The translations under genes were made by a program, and so were the position numbers. The notes under the pieces were generated by a model that was given only the letters and a program-made list of their open reading frames with translations, was not told the DNA's origin and searched no databases. Positions 20,101 to 32,100 of a stretch of DNA of 44,573 nt are shown in pieces (position 1 is the stretch's first letter; each line of letters opens with the position of its first letter). This DNA is from Priapulus caudatus. Taxonomy: Eukaryota; Priapulida; Priapulimorpha; Priapulimorphida; Priapulidae. The stretch is taken from assembly GCF_000485595.1 (NCBI RefSeq), contig NW_014577074.1:975438-1020010 (forward strand), read 5' to 3'.

Positions 20101-23100
20101 TCCAGAATTTGTAAAACTCAAGTGCTATGAATATCGTTTGCGCTCTCATACTACCCACTGCTCCTGGTGAACCATGCACAAAATATTCCGCGAGAGAGCT
20201 AGACTATATGTGCAGGGGTCAAGCTACGTGCAGTCTCTACTATAGTAGCCTATTACTAGCTGTGTGTGGAAGATTACTCACGTGTGCCCTCTGAATGTGT
20301 AGACAGGCTCTACATCTAATGAGGCAGTTCTGCAAGCAAAAAAAACAAGAGACTAGAACATTACCATCATAACTCATATATTTATATCACAATAACCGCG
20401 AAATAAACTCTACGATTTTATATAATTATAACGGTGCTAGTCCGGTATCAAAACCAAATCTGTGTCGCGAAGACGACCAGAAAATTCTCGGGTTGTCACG
20501 ACGACAGACGATGAAGCCTTACTTCTTTGCGGGTACGGTCTTGTCCAGGTTCCACAGCTTCAGCGTGTGGTCCTCGGAGGCAGTGATGAGTACAGGGTCG
20601 ACGGGGTGGAAGACTAGCGCTCGGATGCCATCAAAGTGACTCCTCAGCGTGTACTTGGCATTCCACGTCTTGCGTAGGGCATCCTTGCTCGATGAAAGCT
20701 GCGGGAGGCCGACAAGATGGCATGAGTTCAGCGTGCGGATGCGTAAATACGACCCTGGTCAGCGTTAGTGCTAGTGAATATTACAGACAATACGTGTGCC
20801 ACTCAAATCGATATATTAATAGAAATTTACCTGACCTAAGTAAGTCCCACTCCAAGGGCACTTATCAAATTACGTGACGTAGTAAATGATCTACGTATTT
20901 GCTGAACACGGGAACACTTACATCGTAAGATAGCTCGCAATCGTTCTGTATTGTCAGCCCTGCCAGTTCTCCGAGGCCAAAACCTGGCTCAAAACCTTCT
21001 TCGGCTGGCAGGGGGCGCCGCGGTCCTGCTGGAAACGGGATGTTGGCATCGTTTGGTCCAGCTTTATTAAAAACACTAATTGTTGTTATGAGAGAAAAAC
21101 ACCACTGTCACAAACAGTGAACACAACACGGTGTTTTTTCCGTGAAAAACCACATTGATACACACACGGCAGATTTAAGAACTTATAAGTGATTAATTAG
21201 AAAATAATCTTGATTCATAAAATTTCTACAAGTGCAGCTCACACATGAAGGGTGAGCACACCAACCACGCACGAACGTAGCTTACATGAAGGGTGAGCAT
21301 ACCAACCACGCGCGTACGTAGCTTACATAAAGGGTGAACACACCAACCACGCACGTACGTAGCTTACATGAAAGTGAACACACCAACACGCACGTACTAG
21401 TTTCAGATGAAGAGTGAACACACCAACCACGCGCGTACATAGCTTACATGAAGGGTAAACAGACCAACCACGCACGTACGTAGCTTACATGAAGGGTGAA
21501 CACACCAACCACGCACGTACGTAGCTTACATGAAGGGTAAAACAACACCAACCACGCACGTACGGTAGCTTACATGAAGGGTAAACACACCAACCACGCG
21601 CGGTAGCGTAGCTTACATGAAGGGTGAAAACACACCAATCACGCACGTACGTAGCTTACATGAAGGGTGAACACACCAACCACCGCACGTACGTAGTTTA
21701 CATGAAGGGTAAACACACCACCACGCGCGTCCATAGCTTCATGAAGGGTAAACAGACAACCACGCACGTACGTAGCTTACATGAAGGGTGAACACACCAA
21801 ACACGCACGGTACGTAGCTTACATGAAGGGTGAACACACCAACCACGCGCGTACGTAGCTTACATTGAAGGTGAACACACCAACCACGCACGTACGTAGC
21901 TTACATGAAGGGTGAAACACACACCGACGCACGTACGTAGCTTACACGAAGGGTGAACACACCAACCACGCATGTACGTAGCTTACATGAAGAGTGAACA
22001 CACCAACCACGCACGTACGTAGCTTACATGAAGGGTGAACACACCAACCACGCACGTACGTAGCTTACATGAAGGTGAAACCACAACCACGGCGCGTACG
22101 TAGCTTACATGAAGGGTGAACACACCAACCACGCACGTACGTAGCTTACATGAAGGGTGAACACACCAACCACGCACGTACGTAGCTTACATGAAGGGTT
22201 GACACACCAACCACGCGCGTACATAGCTTACATGAAGGGTGAACACACCAACCACGCACGTACGTAGCTTACATGAAGGGGTGAACACACCACCCACGCA
22301 CGTACGTAGCTTACATGAAGGGTGAAACACACCAACCACGGGCGTAGTTAGCTTACATGAAGGGCGTGAACACACCAACCACGCACGTACGTAGCTTACA
22401 TGAAAAGGGTGACACACACCAACCACGCACGTACGTAGCTTACGATGAAGGGTGAACACACCAACCAGCGCACGTACATAGCTTACATGAAGGGTGAACA
22501 CACCAACCACGCGCGTACGTAGCTTGCATGAAGGGTGAACACACCAACCACGCACGTACGTAGCTTACACGAAGGGTAAAAACACCAACACGCACGTACG
22601 TAGCTTTACATGAAGGGTGAGCACACCAACCACGCACGTAACGTAGCTTACATGAAGGGTGAACACACCAAGCACGCGCGTACGTAGCTTACATGAAGGG
22701 TGAAACACACCAACCACGCACGTACGTAGCTTACATGAAGGGTGAACACACCAACCACGCACGTACGATAGCTTACATGAAGGGTAAAACACACCAACCA
22801 CGCCGCGTAGCTAGCTTACAGAAGGGTGAACACAACCAACCACGCACGTACCGTAGCTTACATGAAGGGTGAACACACCAACCACGCCGTGTACGTAGCT
22901 TACATGGAAGGGTAGCACACCAACCACGCACGTACGTAGCTATCATGAAGGGTAAACACACGCAACCACGCACGTACGTAGCTTTACACGAAGGATGAAC
23001 ACACCAACCACGCACGTACGTAGCTTACACGAAGGGTAAACACACCAACCACGCACGTACGTAGCTTACATGAAGGGTGAACACACCAACCACGCACGTA

Positions 23101-26100
23101 CGTAGCTACACGAAGGGTGAACACACCACCACGCAACGTACGTAGCTTACATGAAGGGTGAACACAACAACCACGCACGTACGTAGCTTACATGAAGGGT
23201 AAAACACACCAACCACGCCCGTACGTAGCTTACACGAAGGTGAGCATACCAATCCACGCACGTATGTAGCTTACATGAAGGCTTGGTGAATACAATAACA
23301 ACGGACCAACCAACGCACGTACGTAGGCTTACATGAAGGGTGAACACACCAACCACGCACGTACGTAGACTACATGAAGGTGAACACACCAAGCCACGCA
23401 CGTACGTAGCTTCACGAATGCGTGAACACCCAACCACGACACGTACGTTAGCTTACAGCCTGGGACTTCCCCCTCCCCCCGACTTGACTGCGAATTTAAC
23501 AACGCTCGGGGGGCACCACAGTGACCACGCATCCCAAGCCTCAGCTCCAGGCAAAATCACCTGCTTCATCAACAGCAGTGTCATCTGCAGGGAGGCTATT
23601 TGACAAACTGTCGGAGGCGGTGGCGGCGGCGGCGGCGGCGGCGGCGGGTGCCGGACCCGCGCATGGGGCTGTGACGCTGGGCAGCCCAATATCATCGTTT
23701 CCACCCAGACTGGCAAGCATCGCCTGCAGGGTCGAGCGCTTAGGCCCTGCAAACATGCAACATGCAGGGCTAGCGGCGACACGCACATGCACTCACAACT
23801 ACGTCATGCAGAGAATCGAGCACGGCTTTCTACCAACAGGCGTTCACTTGTTTCCAATTCCGATTCGCGTCCATACTTGATAGTTACGTGAAAATATTAA
23901 GATAATCAAGCGAGGAATGATATATTTTGCAAACAATTCTAAAATTCGCATAGAAATTATTAGTTGCACTTGTGAAAAACTAGTGAACGTTTGTTGGTAA
24001 GAAACCGTCCATCTGACAGTGTGCAGAAACATTTTATAATGGTGAAGATTAAAGCAACAAAATCTCAAACACAATACTAATAAAAAGTATTGCATGTGCT
24101 CAGTGTTATAATTGGGCTGAACGTACCCACTGCTACGTGCACACACTATTGAGTGAGTCATTCCAACACATCACTCAGTGCCTACAGGGAACTGACACAT
24201 TACCAGTGCTTCATCATCCATATATTTTAACATGCACCTACAGTCTAATCAGTACAAGCACATGCCAGCTTATGCACATACTATACACACACGAGCCAGT
24301 AATAAATAAAATAAATGCATCATAACTCTTTCATAAGAGGCAGTGCTAAGTCAAATCCCCATGCAATAGTAGCTTGCATAATTAATTTCGCCTCACGATG
24401 GCAATCTAAAATGAGCTAATCAGTCATTGCTTTAGGTGATGAAAGCCAGCAACATTAACAATGCAGAACCAGAGCCAACAACAAGTTCAGATTTTTTTCT
24501 CACTACACTACTAATTGCCTCAAGAATGTCAGATTGTCAAAGAGATTCCACATTTCAAAGCAGACAATGACTGAACACCATCCAAATCAGAGTATTTTAC
24601 TTATCTCAGTGGCATAAGTAGTATAGTGGTGATATAAGTGACAGATAAACAAACAAAAATACCACCCACTATCCCCTAACATCCCCACACTGAGCGCTTT
24701 CTGTGTGTGTGCCTGCATGAGTGTTGTGTGTGTGCGCGTGTGCATATATGTCCATGTGTGGGTGTGTGTGTGTATGCATACGTGCGTGCGTGTAATACGC
24801 ATATGATGCCACCTACCGCGTCCAAGCTTCCACGCACTGTGACTGCTATGTGGCAACTGAATGCAGCCATACATAATAACAGCCTACCACTCGCATCTCT
24901 CCTGCTGCATTGACCGTGTACGGAGGGAACCGCTACGAAATACCCAAAAGCTTTCCCTCACAACGTCGAACAGCCAGCAGCTTTCTTGCTGTACCTGGGG
25001 CAAACTAATGCTCACTCTGCTTGTTGCTTACATCAATGACAACGTCTTCTTCATCCGCGCCCTCTTTCGCATCTCTGCACCAAACCAAAATGCGGCGAGG
25101 CAACTCCAGCCTGCTTTAAGGCCGTTGTTTACAGCTCGAGTGAAACCTCAGCAGTCATGAAAGCACTAATGACGCTTGATGCTACTACACCTGTCGCTAA
25201 ACGTGAATGGTCAACGAAGCGATATCCTGACACCAATCTGGATGGGTTATGCAGCCAGGTCTCTCTGACGTCTGCGGCTAGTTAGTGTAGAAACCATCAT
25301 GCAGTCTGCACAAACACTAGTAGGCAAAATAAATTCCTGGCACCGGTTGTCACGCGTGAACGTGGGCAGTCAACGCACCCATAGGCGTTTGATCCTCACA
25401 CCACCTTCGGCCACATATGGTCCGCCAACACGACAAAAGCTTGACACACCAATGCTCCGGGTTGTGGGGCCCGGGGGGGGGGGCGGTTAAGGGTTAATCA
25501 GAGATGGGATGGAACTCTTGCAAGCATGCTATTCACCACAATCGATCCTCTACTGATATCAATTTTTGGCTGCAGTGCATGCTTTAATATCAAGCAACAC
25601 CTTCTGCCTTCCCCGCGATGTTGCTCGCAATGCCACCTCGACACCCACACACACACGCCGTGACACGATCCGACGCTAGAAACTGGAAGAGTCATTACGA
25701 GGGATGGATGAGATACATTCATCATAACGACAGTGAGAGATGGCTGCTGCTGCTGCAGCGCGTGCACTCGTTATCATAACTACGGGGGCAAATATGAATG
25801 AGAGTGAGCTGAGGGCCAGCAGCAGAGTGCGACGGTAATTGCTGATGTGCTATCTGAATTGTGCGCGACACGCTACCGTGGTAGCTAAACAGTGCTGGTA
25901 ATACCATAACACTATGATGCACAAATAAAAGCAGCGGGTGGAGTGACGGAAAGCATGAGAGAGAGGGAGGGAGAGAGTGAGACACACAGACACAGATAGA
26001 CAGATAGATAGAGATAGAGATAGATAAAAAGAAAGATAGAGCGAGGAAGAGCGTGAGAGCGAGAGAAAGAGTGAGAGAAAGAGAGAGCGATAAAAAGAGA

Positions 26101-26101
26101 G

Positions 26102-26152
<51 letters not shown>

Positions 26153-29100
26153 GGGTAAAGATACGAAGATATTATAGTAAGCAGTGTATTTTCACAACGA
26201 GTCATATCACCAAATAAATCTTGTATCGTTTACAATCATGACTTTGAGGAAATTGCAGTGCCTGTCCCAATCAGAGAAAAACTGTGACCAGTGAGAGAAA
26301 GCCCTTAGTCGGTACGTATTTTATATCTTGGCCTTTCTTTTACTAACCAATGAGCTGTGAAACAGGAACAAAAGTACCAATAAGCGGATCTGTTTCGTAA
26401 ATTACGTCGACACTATTTGGAGAAAACCTGCAATGCCAATTTCGAGAAAAACTGGTGGCTAACAATATTTCAAACAACCTTGGTCGAGTTTCGTAGTATA
26501 CTTCACTAAAAAATCTGATAGAAAATGATGCATTACTCGATAAGGGGGAAATTACTCAGTCAGCAGAGAAATGACCATATAAAAAAACTGCAATTGCAAA
26601 TTAGAACCCAGGTACCAATTACCTGCCGAGGAGCGTATCATTCTTACCTGCCTTCAGTTTAAACTTTTGAACTGTTGAAACGGACGGAGAAAAACAAGAC
26701 AGATTCCCCGAAATGATTCACCAGTACGCAACGTTGGTGCAACTGATGTTGTAGCTCACACAAAAATCTACACGTATAAGCTAAAGATCTCGACTGACGA
26801 GAGACAAGGACACCGGAATTTGTATTAAGGAAAGAAGCTCTCACGGCACTCGGACACACAACCTTGACTATTTTTACTCAGATTTAGTAGCAGAATGCCT
26901 CCTCTAGGATGTACAAGTACTCTTCACATGTTCGTTTTAATTTGTCTGTCCCTTTTTCTGTAGCGAGTGGGTCAGTTCAGCCCAAAGTATTTACTAATGC
27001 CAAAGCCGTCTGTATCTAGGTCTGTGACTGGCTTCAGAGCAGGGAAGCATCTCTCGTCAAGTGAGGCGAACTGCAACCCGGAGGAGCCACTTACTCTGCA
27101 TGTTGCGCGAATGTTTGCTGTCTTTGCTGTACTCTTGTTTGAGCCTGCTCAGCATCTGCTCGTCTACGTTCCAATCGTTATCGCCAGGGGGCGGTGCAGC
27201 TGCTAACTCGCTCTTCTCTGCATGCAAAACGGTTTACAAACTTCTCTCCTCAGGTTCACGATCAGTTGATCAGGCGTGTAAGATCTACATACTCCCGTTT
27301 ACAATCGCAAAACGTTACGCTTACAAATCACATCATATATAAACGCCAGCTAAACAGATACGTAGTTACATCTCAAAGCCATGCAAACGTAATCGCTACT
27401 TGCAAACATGTCGGTGCCGAAAAAGTTAGGTGCACGTGCTAACGAACGCATGCGTGGCGTGTCCGAGATCGGAGACGCGTCGTGCCTCCCGCGGCGAACC
27501 CCGCTCGAGGACTCACCCCACTCGGTGCCGTCGCCCTGCGTCCTCGCCTCACCCGCGCCGTCTGCGCCGTCCGATCCGAGAAAGTCGAACTGCGAGAGTG
27601 CCTCCTCGGTCTCGTTGGCTAGCACGTCGTCCATGCGCGCCATGCCCTCGTTGCTCCTGGTCATGCCCTGCAGGAGGAGGAAAACATGAGGCCTCGACGA
27701 CGACATCAATAGCCGCTAGTGATGGGAATCGGTTGGAATTTCATCATCGATCATCGGTTGCACCCAACCGATCGATGATCGATGATAATCGGTTGAGTGT
27801 CATTGATTGCAGCTACCAGATATTGAAATATATCATATATAATACAGTATTTTTATAATACAATATTCTAAAAGATATGTAACAGTATTATGCTTGCTTA
27901 TGTTTGGTGTAGGTTAGATTTACTGTCTCCAAGCTGTAAAGTAACTGAAAAAACCCAGAAAAAAAAAATAAAGAGTCATTTCATCAATATTTGCAAACTG
28001 TATTTTAAATAATAAAAAAATTGTAATTACAATGTTTTTTTTTGATAATCGATTATTTATTTTTATAATCGAGTGCTTAGTCGGTTGCTGCAAACGACTG
28101 ACTTTCGATTATAATCGATCATCGGGAGGGACATCACTAATAGCCGCCGTAGCTGGTTACTCTGCTAACCGTCCATATTAGTGTGGTATTTTTAAAGGAT
28201 TTTAGTATGAGTGTTGTTTTTTTGTTATGTTGTGTTGTGTTGTATTATATTGTAGTGAGCTGTATTGCATTCTATACAATACACCCTGCATCATACACAC
28301 AATGCACTATGCATGTCTCAAACTAGAATAACAGTTCATAGCCATTCTGACTGTCAAAATCATGTCATCCTGTCGTTTTACAAATAAATTTCCCGCAATC
28401 TTAAACCTTCACCGCATCCGATTCACACACCCAATAATCTCAAATTTTAAGTTCACCAACAACAAGGAGACACAAGTGTGAGGAAGAAACCGCTGACAAA
28501 CCAACATCGGCTACATTTGGTGTGCACCAGAGATGCCAACACACATTTGAAGCAATCTGTAGTTTCTGGCCATCAAATTAGTAGTTCGATGATCACCCGA
28601 GTTTGCTAGGGGGGTCCGGCATGCCCCCCAGAAAATTTTTTGATTCTGAGATGCAATTTCCTGCATTCTGAGGGTCAAAAATAACAATAAATTGAAAAAA
28701 AAATGACAATAATTGACAAATTTTTTTTTTCGATCACAGTCAAATTCGTAGTTTGATACAAACTGGTCGTAGTGGTGCAAAAGGAATAGAAATTCGTATA
28801 AAATACGGATAAATCGTAGTGGTTGGCATCTCTGTGTGCACCCAACAGACGTACCTTGGGCTTTGGTTTCTTTACATCTATCCTATCCAGTTCATCAGCC
28901 AGAGTCTCATCTATGAGATCCGCCTCACTGAAAAACATAGCAAGAAAACACGCATTTTTACACACGATGTTTAAATTCGACAAAGCATTATTGGCTATGC
29001 AATAGCCAATTGATCACGTCTAGCATAAACATTACCACCATTTAATTAGCTATTGGATTTCATCAATATTCTGCATTAAACATTTGCAATCGCTGTTGTC

Positions 29101-32100
29101 ATTGTTGTTAAAAACAGCTCAGCATTAGGATTCATGATGCAATAACGATTGTCTCGCCTGTTTATAATTCTCATTTATAACTCCCGTGGAGTATTCAAAT
29201 TAGCTGACTCAGGGGCTCAAATTTAACGAGCATGTTTTATTGAACTGCATTCATTAAGTTCAAGTTCGACTGCCGCCTACGTTTCATTAAATGCCACCTG
29301 CTGCTGGAGATCTGACATTTTCTCATTCAGCCACCCAAACTAATTACAAGCCATAAGAGTAGCGTTTTCCTGCTGTCTTCTACGGGTTCTACAGATGAAG
29401 CCCTGCTACGTGATCACGCGTCCCTTCACTCACTTCTCCTCGTCATCCTCGACTTCCAAGTCGTTCTCCGTCGACAGGAAGCTGAAGGTATCGATGACGG
29501 CCGCCTCACTCTCCAGCAGAGCGCCCTCTCCCAGCGTGGCTGGATGCTTCTTAGCCTGCACCCTGCACAGCACAGCACAGAATATGTTAGCTAGATGATT
29601 CAATCGTCATTGTAGGACAGAGCTTAGTTTCTTTGGCAATCTCCGCCTCCGTATTCTTCGATGTCTCTTGCTTAGTGATCATCTTTATCTCCCCCTCCCC
29701 TCCCCTCTCGCTCTCTCTCCCTCTCTTCTCTCTTGCGCGCTCTCTCTGCTCTCTTCTCTCATGCACGCTCTCTCTTTCTTTCTCTCCCTATTCCTTTCTC
29801 TTTTGCAACCCGTCAGTTTTTTAATTACGTTTTTATTGGTTTTTAATTAATATTAAATAACATTGATGAAATTTAACTAACAAGTGCCGTGGAGCGACAG
29901 CGCTCATCTCACGTCTACTGCGGTGACTCTGTGGTGGAGTGGTGGGATTCTAGTAAACCCTGTTAGTCCCAAATGTGTTCACATACACGCCGAAACAGTG
30001 GAAGGCACAGGGATGATATCAGGAACCTTCTCGAAGGAATGTTCGTTGGGATCNNNNNNNNNNNNNNNNNNNNNNNNNNNNNNNNNNNNNNNNNNNNNNN
30101 NNNNNNNNNNNNNNNNNNNNNNNNNNNNNNNNNNNNNNNNNNNNNNNNNNNNNNNNNNNNNNNNNNNNNNNNNNNNNNNNNNNNNNNNNNNNNNNNNNNN
30201 NNNNNNNNNNNNNNNNNNNNNNNNNNNNNNNNNNNNNNNNNNNNNNNNNNNNNNNNNNNNNNNNNNNNNNNNNNNNNNNNNNNNNNNNNNNNNNNNNNNN
30301 NNNNNNNNNNNNNNNNNNNNNNNNNNNNNNNNNNNNNNNNNNNNNNNNNNNNNNNNNNNNNNNNNNNNNNNNNNNNNNNNNNNNNNNNNNNNNNNNNNNN
30401 NNNNNNNNNNNNNNNNNNNNNNNNNNNNNNNNNNNNNNNNNNNNNNNNNNNNNNNNNNNNNNNNNNNNNNNNNNNNNNNNNNNNNNNNNNNNNNNNNNNN
30501 NNNNNNNNNNNNNNNNNNNNNNNNNNNNNNNNNNNNNNNNNNNNNNNNNNNNNNNNNNNNNNNNNNNNNNNNNNNNNNNNNNNNNNNNNNNNNNNNNNNN
30601 NNNNNNNNNNNNNNNNNNNNNNNNNNNNNNNNNNNNNNNNNNNNNNNNNNNNNNNNNNNNNNNNNNNNNNNNNNNNNNNNNNNNNNNNNNNNNNNNNNNN
30701 NNNNNNNNNNNNNNNNNNNNNNNNNNNNNNNNNNNNNNNNNNNNNNNNNNNNNNNNNNNNNNNNNNNNNNNNNNNNNNNNNNNNNNNNNNNNNNNNNNNN
30801 NNNNNNNNNNNNNNNNNNNNNNNNNNNNNNNNNNNNNNNNNNNNNNNNNNNNNNNNNNNNNNNNNNNNNNNNGGTTTCGGATTGACCCCCCACGTCCCAA
30901 CTTTCGAATCCGTACGTCGAGCCGTTTAGATTTGTGCCCAACTGTTCACGGACGCACGCACGGACGATCATGCGATTCTACAAGCTGCATCTGACTTCGT
31001 CAGATGAGCTAAAAACAATGGTGAATACTGATCATGAAGCACTGTCATCCCAAAATAATCGGTGAACAGATAATATCATAATAGAAACAAAGACCAGAGT
31101 AATGGTGCAATCAATAGACACAGCAGGATGATGGTAGTAACAATCATACTAACCACTCGCCTCTTCTGAATGCCGGCATGCCACGCGATCATGAGTGGGA
31201 TCAGCAATTAACAGACATGCGGTTTTGATTTTAGCGTGATCTGTTGTATGATACCAGGTCGATAACAGGTATACGTGCTAGCACGATTGTGGCGAGTGGT
31301 TCTACAGTTTGTCGACGTTGAAATCTCGATTGGCTCGATTATTCCTCACGGTTACATTCCCAATCAGTCCGTGCTCGTTTACCCGAACGAAACGAGAGGT
31401 TAAAATTGATTTTTCTACACGTCCGAATTTCACGGAATTCTCCCCTGCGCACATCAAGTCAATCCCCGCTTTTAGCGCAGATTAAAACTAATAATACCGA
31501 GCAGGCGTGGGAGGTGAGCACAATGCGACGACAAATTCGTGCATGAATTGAAAAGCACGCGATTGCATAGACACTAAAAGAAGAACGAGACACTGGCAGT
31601 CAGGCACGTCTCCCTCCTACTCGTGTCGGCACTTCCCTCTAGTCCGCGATGCGTTTGTGCAGCTCGGGTGGGTACGCAGCCACGTGCGCACGTGCGACAG
31701 CCCCGACGCCGCCGTGCAATTCACAGGAACAGACAGCATCGCAGCAACGCACCACCGTCCGCCGATCGCTCACAGCATTACCGAATTAAGGCCTACCTTC
31801 TGCCCTGGCCATCGCTGACCCTCTTTGTCGTCTGGTCTCCGTTGACGGCAGGCAGAGTGGCGAGCTCCTTGCCAAGGTCATTGTTGTTGGGAGACAGGCC
31901 CAGCAGCTGCCTGACCCGCGCTGACCTGACATCGATGATGGTGTCCGTGTAACCGATCTCCTGCAGGTACCTGCGGTCACACACAGCAGCAACAAGCTGA
32001 CTGGCCTGCTTTAGGTTCTCTCACGTCAGCACGCAAGCAAACGCTTCATTTGTACTCGTACTGCATCCTACTCATATAGTACTAGATGGACACACTACAC

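Larger units (their letters stand above)
23747..27094 (-). other. Striatin intron, about 3.3 kb
   Basis: Contains a GT-rich simple repeat (24702-24792), a G run at 25471-25483 and a long GA repeat (25955-26152). No exon with striatin similarity was seen in it; the phases of the flanking exons join directly. Confidence 0.7.

Noticed and set aside
21237-23457. CRISPR-like array
   Set aside because: Units are contiguous 41-bp tandem repeats without unique spacers, in an animal intron.
21983-23532. ORFs rich in WCVHPSCKLRTC repeats, resembling Cys-rich peptides
   Set aside because: Direct translation of the 41-bp minisatellite in an intron; frames break at unit indels.
24676-24874. His/Thr-rich reverse ORFs
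   Set aside because: Translation of the GT microsatellite.
29884-30971. ORFs of about 300 residues
   Set aside because: They consist almost wholly of unknown residues across the N gap.
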